Assembly: GCA_027924585.1 (NCBI GenBank)
Contig: BSBM01000442.1
Span: 3,534,001 to 3,598,000 of the forward strand
Length of the DNA: 64,000 nt
From: Larix kaempferi
Taxonomy: Eukaryota; Streptophyta; Pinopsida; Pinales; Pinaceae
Reading direction: 5' to 3'
Shown: positions 41,553 through 51,180 of the stretch, piece by piece
Numbering within the stretch: position 1 is the stretch's first letter
Layout: every line of letters begins with the position of its first letter
The notes under the pieces: model-generated
Database searches by the model: none
Seen by the model: the letters and a program-made list of their open reading frames with translations, nothing else
Told to the model about the DNA's origin: nothing
Position numbers and translations under genes: made by a program

Positions 41553-42047
41553 GGTAATGTGGATGAAAAGTGTGCGGGATATCAGCTTGGTGAAGATGAT
41601 ATCCTCATCTACAAAGATAGACTATACATCCCAAATAGTGTAGATTTGAAGAAGCTAGTGATGGATGAAATACATCAAATGCCATACTCTGGACACCCAG
41701 GATATCAGAAGACTAAAACAGCAGCAAGAAAGCAATACTTTTGGCATGGTATGAAGAAGGACATAGCTGAGTACATTGCTAGGTGTCAGAAGTGCCAACA
41801 AGTCAAGGCAGAGCACCAACATCCAGCAAGATTGTTGCAGCCCTTACCCATTCCAGAATGGAAGTGGGAAGTGATCTCTATGGATTTCATAATAGGTCTT
41901 CCCATGATAATGAAGAAGCATGATTCAATCATGGTTGTGGTGGACAAGATATCAAAGGTAGCTCACTTTATTCCAATCAAGTCCACTCAGAAGGCTAATG
42001 ACATTGCAAACATCTTCATGAGAGAGATATTCAGATTGCATGGATTG
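41553..42047 (+). pseudogene. Gypsy integrase, N-terminal half
   Basis: Same frame. The zinc-binding H-H-C-C domain is visible (HQMPYSGHPGYQKTKTAARK, then CQKCQQVKAEH), followed by the start of the core (WEVISMDFIIGLPMIMKKHD with the first catalytic Asp, and SIMVVVDKISKVAHFIPIK). After IFMREIFRLHG the expected G-x-P-x-x-I-V-S-D-R segment is replaced by unrelated sequence, so the element breaks at about 42047. The second Asp, the Glu and any chromodomain are missing. Confidence 0.9.
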
Positions 42048-43308
42048 GGCCACGTAGTCCTGTCTTTTTATTGTTCTATAGCATTTATGGACTCATGTTG
42101 CTTCTTGGATCTAATGATGATATCTTTGGTGGGATGCATGCTATATGTTGATGACGCATTACTGTGAGAATTGTAAAAAAGTCGCATGTGTGCGATATTT
42201 TTGCGTTAACAGATGCTCCCTAATGTATGAGGTTTGGAGGGTACTTTAGGGACCATGCATAATCATTTTTTTTTCTCTTTGGTGTTCTTGAAAGTTGTGA
42301 AGCATGTGTGGACGAATAAGGTCTTCCCATTGGGGAAGAGTGTTGGTGAAGCCGTAACAAAGAATAATGTTTTATACAAATGAGGCGAGCATAGCCATGC
42401 TCGTGAAAATATGTCAAGATGACTACAATAAGAGAAGATCAAGGGATCAACTCAATACACTGTTGGCACATGGATGAAGGTGGTTCAATCCATGCAAGAG
42501 TAATTGAACCCAAAAATCATGTTACAAGTGTTGAAGAAGCGGTACTGCTGATAACCATGATAAGTCCACAGGGGTGGAGTACCATAGTTGTAGTGAGGTT
42601 ACTGAGTGTAGGACCTCGCTGAACTGCTGCTACCATCATTTGTAAATGTGAACACTGCTACCTTCGAAACATACAACTCTCCCTGATGTGATAGATGTGT
42701 TGACGTTGAGCATATGAGAGACTACTAAGTTAGGGAGCAGTGAGGGCTCTCCCTACTTAGTTTGAGGCAATCCCTTATAATGATTGAAAGGGACCCCAAG
42801 GTATGAATGCAACTACCGCAACTCTTAACCATTTATACTATGAAACGAGAACTTTATACTATGAACGAGAACTCTAGCCATAAAAACGATGATTTTTGCA
42901 AAAAAACCACCGAAAACACCCCCCAAATAGAAAAGTGTTGATACCGGTATACATATATATATATATATATATTTTTTATCAGGATAAAAAATAGAGCCAT
43001 GGCCTAAACATCCCATACTGTTGTTTACAAAAACTGTAAAATCAACCCCTAAATTGGAAATTTTTTTTCTTTCTTGAAGAGATAAATTACAACTTTTTTG
43101 AAACTTGCATATTAAACAAAAACAAAATTCATAAATAATTTCACCACTCTAATCATATAAAAACAAAGAAATTATGAGGCGATTCATGATGAAATAATAT
43201 ATTAGACCATACAAGAACAAACGGTTCATATAAATATTCAAAAATTCCTTCCGAGTTTCGATTACAACATCATACTAATAAAAAACATCTAAAATGCTTC
43301 ATGTGAAA
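42048..43308. other. No gene recognised
   Basis: About 1.26 kb between the broken integrase and the decayed DUF7869-like gene. It has short frames only. It contains an imperfect inverted repeat (42724-42761) and a TA tract at 42953-42973. One end of whatever transposon carried the downstream gene may lie here, but I found no matching terminal inverted repeat. Confidence 0.45.
42724..42761. repeat. Imperfect 15-bp inverted repeat
   Basis: ACTAAGTTAGGGAGC (42724-42738) pairs with GCTCTCCCTACTTAGT (42746-42761) across a 7-base loop, with one shifted base. It could form a hairpin in RNA or mark a small element. Confidence 0.55.
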
Positions 43309-45044
43309 TTATTCAAATTCATCCATGGATTCTGACACTCCATCAGAATCTACATTTTCTGCAGATGAAGGACTGGATGAAGATGTAGATGACCCATATT
43401 CTTCTCTATTATCAACAGGTGCACCATCTGAGTCTACATCTATGCCCATCATTTCAGATTTTATATTCCTTCGGGATCTATGACTTGGTTTAACAAACTC
43501 CCATTTTGAAACTTCTTGTTTTGGTAGAAACCTCTTAATAATATCTATAGTCTTGGAGTGAAGAGTGTCTTTCTTTGTCAACTTGAAATCATATACAAGT
43601 ATATCAACTTCCTCTAATTTCAAGATGTCAATGCGGCGATGATTTATTTTTTGACCCTTTCTTTTTCTCTTTATGCAAACCTTTTTCTAAACCACCATCT
43701 CTGCCTTGTACACACCATCAAATGGGTGTGTATTTTTTGCATACCAATGTATTTCTACTGATACTACTTTTTCATTTTATTTATTGACCTTCATAACTTT
43801 TGCAATCCAGAATGGATAATGACGTGCATCATCTGTAGCCAAAACTGCAATCATGCAACCCTCCTTGATATCTTGTACCGAGCCCCTATAAAGGTCTTCC
43901 ATCTCTCGATGCTTTGCGGATGATCTTCTAGAGCCAATATACATTTCTCTTTCCTCGACTTGAGAAAACTCAACACCTCGAGGTTCAAAATTTGTTACCT
44001 CATTTTCATTTGATAAAATTTGTGATATCTCCATTTGTAGAGTTTGAAATTATGTCACTCTGCTCCATGAAAAAAGAATCCCACCAAATAGAATAAAAAA
44101 CATCAAAGTACTTATATGTATCTTCGATAGAATTTTTGATTTCTTCCAAGTATTGAGAAGAATCAACATCTCTACTATGTCGCCTTGCATTATGAATCTT
44201 TGCAGATGATTGCAATAACAATAAATTTGAAGACTACATTTGACGATCTAGGACGAATTTTAGAAATGCCAAACCTGATGAAGGCCCCCATTCTGTGGTA
44301 GTTGAGTACTTCTTGCCCCACAGTAGTGTTTTTCCATCAATCTTTTTTATACGAAATTGATGCTGAAAGCTAATGTCATTAAGTTTTTCAATGCACCTTT
44401 ATTCACCATGCTATCCAAACATAAATCTTCAGATGTCAACAGTTTCTTCCAATTTCTGTACAATAGGCTCTGGATGGTATGCTTTTCTTATAATTTCAAT
44501 CAATGATGGTAGGGTTCGAACTTTCTTCCTCCTCAATGTCCTTGCAAAATGGATGAATATTTGATCAATATGATCATGCGTATGCCCAACAAGAAGGAAA
44601 CCAACTTTTACCTTTTTAAAAATTTCCAATTCAACAAGCATGCTTAGATAACCAAACACAATCTGATTTTTGTTTTCTCGGCTTGTGTTGTCCAATTGTA
44701 GATATAGAACTTCAGGAAGGTCACCAGGCCAATGAGTAAGGACATGGTGATGGTCAAATTTGCATCATTGTGAATATTTGGAGTTGTAAAGTAAACCTTT
44801 GAAAACATTTCACCATTAAAAACCATACACCCAACCAAGTGAAACTGAATGAAATTTTCCTCCTTTAAATTCTTTGGCACATGGAAAAAATGTGGCAAGA
44901 GTGTTTTTTTCTGATCCATGCCATCAATTATCAAACCCATATACTTGTGTGGAACATCATAACACTTCTTGCGATGTTTATACAACTTTTTTCGTTCATT
45001 TGATTGCTGATTGCGATGTTCTTGTAGTGCATTGATTATGGAAT

Positions 45045-45125
45045 CTACAAACAACATAACAAAAAAATATTGATAACTAGTTTTAAAAATGACATTTATC
45101 TAAAAAAACAATTTTGTAGACATAC
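45045..45125 (-). other. Putative 81-bp intron
   Basis: Between the CSTC segment and the IDGMDQ segment the minus strand shows AAAGAG/GTATGT at 45125 and TTTGTAG/ATTCC ending at 45045, with a T-rich stretch before the AG. The size suits a plant intron. The upstream exon edge is disturbed by a short duplication of CTATCCCTTC(C/T)GAT (plus strand, 45132-45170). Confidence 0.5.
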
Positions 45126-46079
45126 CTCTTTCTATCCCTTCCGATCTATCCCTTCTGATCTATCCCTTCTTTCTTAAAGAGAAGCACATGTACTGCAGAC
45201 CCCCATCCCTGACATCTTTGGAATGCAGACGTTGTTGAACTTCTTTTTCCATACTCTTGTGAAATATGTATATCTGATGAAGTTGTCATTTCCTTGACCA
45301 CCTTGAACATAATCCCTGTATAAGTTGTAGATTTCCTGCCTTGTGAAATTATCTGGAATGTGTATTGTTTCTCTATTTGGCATACTCTCTCCATGCTTGG
45401 AAAAGAAATCATGCATCCATGATATTGCAATGTGTGTTGATGGCCCAATGATTCGTCCCTGATAATCATTCGAATAAAATGTAGGATCCTTTTCCAATCT
45501 TGTTTGGATTCTTGATAATCGAATATTACCAATTGAGTGAATCTGTTTGAATGCCTTTCTACAAAGAAGAACATTTCCAACGGGATAATCATAACCTGTC
45601 CTTGTAGAAATCATGCACCCCACTAAATATGAATTTTGCATACTTTTGTTCATTGATAAATACATCTTCTTTTTCTCCAAGGCATACTTGTAGCCTATAC
45701 CTTTCAAACAACTTTTGTGGCAACACTCACTCGAAATCAAATGAGTAATTGAACTTGGACTTGTGAGCAATTCTTTCCTAGACCTTGCATAACTGGAATG
45801 ATTTCGATTGACATAAAAAGGTCTAGTCCTACACTTAATCCTACTCATTATTGGATTGTGTCACTGCATTTCCTAGACCATTATGTCTGCAACAACATCC
45901 TCATTAGAATGAATGTTTTCAATGTGATGAATATGACCCCCCTCATTGAAAATACCATCACCAAATTCAGTATGAAAATGATTGTCATGATCACTAATAA
46001 GTTGATCAATTGCTAATAGATCAATGTGACCATCAACACTATCGGTGCCACTAAATTCTTCACTAAAAGGGAACTCTTG

Positions 46080-46840
46080 AGATTCAACATTGACATCATT
46101 GGTGCCTGTAAAATCCTTACTTGGAGGAGAATCATTGTCTTCATCATTGGTTCCTGTAACATCCTTACTTGGAGGAGAATCATTGTCTTCATCATTGGTG
46201 CCTTCATCGTCAACATAATGATCATTGGTGCCATTAAAATCCTCACTGGGAGGATAATCATCATCGGTGCCATTGAAATCCTCGCTTGGAGGAAAATCAT
46301 CATCGGTGCCATTGAAATCTTCACTTGGAGGAAAGTCATCATCGATGCCATTGAAATCCTCGCTTGGAGGAAAGTCATCATCTGTGCCATTGAAATCCTC
46401 GCTTGGAGGAAAGTCATCATAGGTGCCATTGAAATCCTTGCTTGGAGGTAACTCATCATCCGTGCCATAGAAATCCTCGCTTGGAGGAAACTCGTCATCA
46501 GTTCCATTGAAATCCTCGCTTGGAGAAAAATCATCTTCATCATTATTGATGTCTTCTTCCTCACCAAAATCATCATCTGTCCCATTAAAATCCCCACTTG
46601 GAGGAAAATCATCATGAGTCCCATAAAAATCCTCGTTGGGAGGAAAATCATCATTGGTCCCATTAAAATCCTTGCTTGAAGGAAAATCATCATTCGTCCC
46701 ATTAGAATCCTTGCTATGAAGAAAACCATCAACATTATTTGTACATGCATGCTCAAAAAAAGCATCATTAGTCCCATCATAATCCTCACTTTCCAGGAAA
46801 ATCATCATTGGTGCCTTGAAAATCCTTGTTGGGAGGAAAA
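46080..46840 (-). repeat. 39-bp coding tandem repeat (13-residue acidic units)
   Basis: About 16-19 copies of a 39-bp unit whose minus-strand translation is FPPSEDFNGTDDD with variants. The repeat length is a multiple of three, so the frame is kept. The unit is acidic and probably unstructured. The central units are nearly identical, the outer ones diverged, as expected for expansion by unequal exchange. Open frames in the other directions here are by-products of the repeat. Confidence 0.88.
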
Positions 46841-47058
46841 TTGTCATCATCTTGCTTACTGTCTTTAGGATCCCCACTTGGAGAAAGATCTTCATCATCA
46901 TCACATTCTTGCACTTCATTACTAGTGTCTTCAAAATCTTCATAATTAGGAAGTTCTTGAAGAAAATGCTTGATTGCATTGCTTGCACTGGCAGTATCTT
47001 GGCTACATGAACAATACAACTCTTCATTTACATTGGAATTTAATTCAGATGAGTCCAT

Positions 47059-47600
47059 GACTTCTCACTAACATATATATTTATAGAAAAATCTTAATAG
47101 ATAAGACAATTAAATTTTATCATAGTCCTCACCAAAAAGTAGAATGGTGTAACTGTCAACCAACAATCTTATAGCTATGATAATGAAAATATCCATCCAA
47201 AAGTTTCCTCCAAAATTTTTGTTCAAAATTTTCCCTCCAAAATTTCCGTCCAAAATTAAAGCGCACATTTCCGGCACATTCATAAAACTAGTAAAAAAAT
47301 GAATTTATGATATAAAAAACTTTGAAATAATCTATTAACGAATTACATATTTCTATCCCAAACATATAAGTCTAGTAAAATTTCTTGTAAAATTATTTAT
47401 ATACAATTCATAATAAAGAAATGGCTATTTACCTTTTTTTTACTACCACATTCATAACATTAGTAATATTTCATGTAAACCCATCTTATATAAATTTAAT
47501 AATAATGCATTAACTAATTTCATTTTTTTAATCCCACATTCGTAAAACAAGTAATGTTAAACCTAATCTAGGCTATATAAACCATTTACGTTTCCTACTA
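47059..47600. other. No gene; upstream flank of the DUF7869-like gene
   Basis: AT-rich with no frame. It could hold the promoter and the other end of the transposon. It contains repeated TCCAAAATTT-type phrases near 47205-47255. Copia-2 inserted at its right end. Confidence 0.4.
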
Positions 47601-47605
47601 TTCAT
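47601..47605 (+). repeat. Copia-2 target-site duplication, left copy
   Basis: TTCAT is repeated exactly at 63340-63344. Confidence 0.95.
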
Positions 47606-48254
47606 TGTTGATGTATATGTAACTTCGGAATGTATTTTATATATGTATGTTGTATATACTCCTATAGAGATGGTATTATTCCTCTATACGGAAGTGTCGT
47701 CATTTATATTGTAAATGTCGTAACTTATACTTGATGGGTTATTAGACCACCTTGTTGGGGTCGGTCCTGTATAAGTCATGTGGGTCAAAGGGTTATTAGA
47801 CCACCCTATTGGGGGTCGTCCATGTGGGTCGAATTGTTATTAGACCACCCTATTGGGGGTCGGCCCTGTCAGCATTATGTTATGTGGTTAAGTTCGAGCC
47901 TACATGATTTATGTAAAAGGCAAGTCAAGTCAAGTATAAATAGAGTGCGGGAGGCACTCTATTTGTTCACTCACTTCTCACTCATGCACTCAAGGAGGAG
48001 TAGCGCACTTATGGAGGAGGAGGATCTGCTGCTAGGATATGGCTATCTCTTGTTTGGGTTGTATCATTGCTCTATCTATCTCTGAGGAAGTTATTGGGGT
48101 TTTTCACCTTTATGGTTTTCCCCAAGTAAATCTTTGTGTCTCTTGTGTGCTTGCATTATTGTCTCCATGATTGATATGCTGTAGATATGCTATACATGTT
48201 GTTCTCTCAATTAAGATCCTAGATCAGATTGAAGTAAATTCTGAAAATTTAACA
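47606..48254 (+). repeat. Copia-2 5' LTR
   Basis: Starts TGTTGATGTATAT and ends GAAAATTTAACA. It contains two to three copies of a GGGTTATTAGACCACC phrase (about 47737-47875) and a TATA box TATAAATAG at 47935-47943. The 101-codon frame inside is repeated in the other LTR and is not a gene. Confidence 0.95.
47935..47943 (+). promoter_or_regulatory. Putative TATA box in Copia-2 5' LTR
   Basis: TATAAATAG, close to the plant consensus. The same motif is at 63020-63028 in the 3' LTR. Confidence 0.6.
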
Positions 48255-48266
48255 TGGTATCAAAGC
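48255..48266 (+). other. Copia-2 primer-binding site
   Basis: TGGTATCAAAGC directly follows the 5' LTR. It differs by one base from the initiator-tRNA 12-mer TGGTATCAGAGC. Confidence 0.85.
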
Positions 48267-48635
48267 TAGCCTAAAAGAAGGCATGATATGGCATGTATGA
48301 CACTTGTTGCACTTACGATGCTAAGGCTTGATATAGCAAAAACCAGTCATTGTAGCACTTTCTCTATAAATCCGTTTTGGCGAAGTTTTTGGATATGAAA
48401 TATTTACAGGTCGAATATTAAATCCCCATGTACCTTGTGTCCAAAGGAAAACCTCTAATTCGTTGTACTTTGTGATTTATGATCTGTACAATATAGGGTT
48501 TCTGCCTCTTCCAGATCTGAGTCAAAATCAGGTGACCTTGGGAAAAAGGTCATAACTTGGGCTAGGAAGCTCCAAATGAAATTTCGTAAAAATTGACAGA
48601 TAGTACACAGACTGTAATATCTCAAATTTTTTTTT

Positions 48636-48939
48636 CAGAGGCCGAAGTTGAACCAGTGACACGTGGAACTCCGTACAAGTGCGCTCTCCTGTATTATCCC
48701 ATAAACAGGTCACATTGCGACACTTGGCATAACTCTCTCTCAGACAGTCCAATTGAGGTCAGACCTGTCAGGATGGAAAGATAACAGGTCAGGCTATCTC
48801 GGAAAATTTTTTCAGAGGCCGAAGTTGAAACAATGACACATGGCACGCCGTACAATTTCGCTCTCCTGTATTATCCCATAAACAGGTCATGTTGCGACAC
48901 TTGGCATAACTCTCTCTCAGAGAATCCAATTGCGGTTAG
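48636..48939 (+). repeat. 177-bp tandem duplication in Copia-2 leader
   Basis: Two copies of a unit starting CAGAGGCCGAAGTTG lie at 48636 and 48813. The second copy is interrupted at 48939 by the nested element and continues at 57498-57547; 127 plus 50 bases gives exactly the 177-bp period. Confidence 0.95.
48935..48939 (+). repeat. Target-site duplication of the nested 8.55-kb element, left copy
   Basis: GTTAG, matched by GTCAG at 57493-57497 with one difference. The uninterrupted copy of the 177-bp unit reads GTCAG at this place, so the left copy mutated after insertion. Confidence 0.88.
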
Positions 48940-50255
48940 TGTAATGTCCCCAGCTTGACCCTATTGCATTAATATGGTAAATGATGTAAATATTGTTATT
49001 TAGTCATGGTGAGGAGCTCAAGGCCAAGGCCCCGCCATTGATTTAATGTTCTATGTATCGGCAATTAGAATAGATGCCTATGGTTCTTGTGCGAGATGGG
49101 CACAATGTAAATAAGACACCATGTAAATATGCAATTTTAATGAAAACACCCACAACTAGCTATGCAATGCAACAAAGAGATGGGGCATGATTCTACAAGG
49201 AATAGGGAGGGAAATTATTCAAACCCTTGAGCCCATGGTGTTAATCCATTTCATTGAGGAAACCCATGAACTCTCAACTACCCATTTGGTCTCATGCACC
49301 CAATCACTTAATCCTTCCAAGAATTGGTTGAGACAATAAATGCCTTGGGATGGGAGAGGTATGGCTGTCAATTTTCATGCATGGGCAAGCCATCAACTTG
49401 GAAAATCGTGTTTTTGCTTGTGGGGCAAGAAAACCCCCACGAAATTGGCCTAAAAGCCATTCTTCACCCATGGCATTCTTCCTCTCACGCAGTCTGAGCC
49501 TGTTGGGGTTTTATCCTTCACGTTTTCACCTTTCCCTGCGTTTTTCCATGCCTGCAAACTCGTTTTTGGTTAGCTCATTGGATGGGAGAAGAGAGCCACG
49601 ATTTTTGGGGTTAGGGAGGCCGTTTCTGTCCACGAAATGCCCATGAGCATTCTTATGAAAACGATTTGCTCTTCTGGGGTTGAATTCCCATTTTCTCCTT
49701 TTCGTTTTGGTTGCCCACGTTGTCTGGAACGGTCAGGAACCCATTGTTGGGAACTTCACTATAGAAGCGTTTTTCTCATGCCCAGCACTTATGCTTTGGA
49801 TGATACATGCACCCATCTCTTAACAGCTTGAGAAACCCAATTGCTGATTGGCTTGGCTGATTTTGATATACCTTTGGCCATGTGAGAGCCTGTTTCCCCT
49901 TTTCCTTGTGGAGATCATGCCCAGCTCGGGGGTGGCAGTGGTGCTGAGAGATTGAGGAGCACACTGGCCTACGGTTGGGTGGAACGTTGCAGAAGCGTAG
50001 CTAGTTGTTTGGTACTACTTCATTAAGATAAGTATTTTCTTGTGCTATCTATCAATTGTTTAATTGATGAATATCTTGAATGTGTGATGATTGTGTATTT
50101 CATAAGTTAATTCCGCTGTGATTTATGATAATTATGCATCCTTATATCTCTGTTATATTATGGGAATGCTTAGTGGTCCACGATTTATGGGGCTAGATGC
50201 CCGGTTTTAGCAATGATCCTCTTTATCACGCTGGTATGATAGAGGGGACATCATA
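48940..50255 (+). repeat. 5' LTR of the 8.55-kb element
   Basis: Starts TGTAATGTCCCC and ends GGGGACATCATA. It contains the CTCAAGGCCAAGGCCCC core at 49014-49035, the hairpin at 49836-49850, and GGTTGGGTGGAACGTTGC at 49973-49990. The frame at 49350-49646 recurs in the 3' LTR and is not a gene. Confidence 0.95.
49836..49850 (+). other. LTR hairpin CCAAT / ATTGG
   Basis: CCAAT TGCTG ATTGG, preceded by GAGAAAC and followed by CTTGGC. Same context as 35921-35935 but with different, still complementary, stem bases. Confidence 0.6.
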
Positions 50256-50258
50256 TTT

Positions 50259-50270
50259 TGGTATCAGAGC
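50259..50270 (+). other. Primer-binding site of the 8.55-kb element
   Basis: TGGTATCAGAGC four bases after the LTR, followed by GTTGCAGCATTGGG and TGGGCCAAAC as in the Gypsy element at 36482. Confidence 0.9.
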
Positions 50271-50411
50271 TGCGTTGCAGCATTGGGCCTCTATGGGCCA
50301 AACCTAATAGCAGTTAGAAGGGAAGATTTTAAATTCTTCCTTAAGAGTATTGAAAATTTGTGTTTTAACTCTGTTTCTGGAAATTTTTGTTTTAAAACTG
50401 TTTCGGGAGGT

Positions 50412-51180
50412 CGTCCCGAAACTGCGGAAAGGTTCCGCGAACCTTCCCGCAATTGCGGAAGAGTTCCGCGAACCTTCCCGCAATTGCGGAAGCGTTCGGC
50501 GAACCTTCCCGCAATTGCGGAAGAATTCAGCCAACGGCTCCGAAACAGCGGAGAAATTTTTTTTTTAAGTGAAAAATTTTCTAAGTGTCGGCGTCGAAAG
50601 AAATTTTCGGAAGGATTTCTCTTCCGAAATTTGGAAGGAATTCTCTTCCAAAATTGCGGAAGGATTCAACGAATCGTTCCGCAACGCGGAAGAGTTCGGC
50701 AAGTCATTCCGAAAATTGCGGAAGACTTCGACGAATCGTTCCGCAACTGCGGAAGACTCCGCCGAATCGTTCCGCAACTGCGGAAGACTTCGCCGAATCA
50801 TTCCGCAACTGCGGAAGACTTCGGCGAATCGTTCCGCAATTGCGGAAGGCTTCCACAAATCTCCCCGAAATTTCGAAAGCGTCCGACGAACCGCCCCGCA
50901 ACGGAGGCGAGCCGAGAATCACCCTGAAACCGCGGAAGGCTTTGCCGAAGGGCTCCGCAACTGCGGGAGCCTTCGCCGAATGGCCCCGCAATTGCGGAAG
51001 GCTTCGGCCAAGTGCCCCGCAATTGCGGAAGGCTTCGGCCAAGCGCCCTGCAATTGCGGAAGCTGTCGCCAAACCGCCCCGCAGTTGCGGGAGCATATAG
51101 TGAACCGCCCCGCAGTTGCGGGAGCAATCAGCCAACAGCCCATCGCGGCAGGATTCAGCGAACTGCCCGTTGCGGCAAGA
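50412..51180 (+). repeat. 31-bp GC-rich palindromic satellite
   Basis: About 24 copies of a 31-bp unit such as GCGGAAGACTTCGCCGAATC plus a TTCCGCAACT-type end. Many junctions form the perfect palindrome CCGCAATTGCGG. The period is not a multiple of three, and the unit has no stop in any frame on either strand. That explains the long overlapping open frames here (50283-50927, 50569-51183, 50704-51189 and others), which I regard as artefacts. It is rich in CpG, unlike the flanks. Confidence 0.92.

Larger units (their letters stand above)
34845..42047 (+). mobile_element. Gypsy element with one LTR, truncated in integrase
   Basis: Ty3/gypsy order: 5' LTR, initiator-tRNA primer site, leader with tandem repeats, gag, zinc knuckle, protease, RT, RNase H, integrase. 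All coding parts lie in the same frame and are broken only by single stop codons. Homology ends abruptly at about 42047 in the middle of the integrase core, and no 3' LTR occurs in the window. The element inserted into a LINE fragment. Confidence 0.92.
43309..47058 (-). pseudogene. DUF7869-like (transposase-like) gene, decayed
   Basis: A set of minus-strand frames reads as one protein of roughly 1000 residues: an acidic repeat-rich N-terminus (47058-45873), then a His/Cys-containing segment (45848-45174) ending RYTYFTRVWKKKF and MSGMGVCSTCASL. Then comes a segment with YMGLIIDGMDQKKTLLPHFF (45057-44644), the core QLDNTSRENKNQIVFGYLSM and LLVGHTHDHIDQIFIHFA (44695-44429), and a C-terminal small-barrel-like segment GCMIAVLATDDARHYPFWIA (43777-44034) with HWY. 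These are the motifs I recall for the uncharacterised plant and animal DUF7869 family. The spaced acidic residues (IDGMDQ, QLDN, HTHDHID) suggest an RNase H-like nuclease fold; that is inference. Frameshifts near 46790 and 44735 and stops near 45170, 45140, 43770 and 43690 make it a pseudogene. Confidence 0.65.

Noticed and set aside
42080-42167. LYVDDALL peptide, like a Copia RT active site
   Set aside because: The residues before it do not match an RT, the frame ends at once, and no RNase H follows; chance similarity.
46013-46789. 258-codon minus ORF and 141-codon plus ORF over the acidic repeats
   Set aside because: They are alternative frames of the 39-bp repeat. The acidic FPPSEDFNGTD frame is the one connected to the DUF7869-like gene; the others are Met/Ile-rich artefacts.
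47780-48085. 101-codon ORF, repeated at 62865-63170
   Set aside because: Both copies lie within the Copia-2 LTRs at the same offset; it is LTR sequence that happens to be open, without protein features.
49350-49646. 98-codon ORF, repeated at 56592-56843
   Set aside because: Located in the two LTRs of the 8.55-kb element; the frame differs in length between copies because of LTR substitutions and shows no domain.
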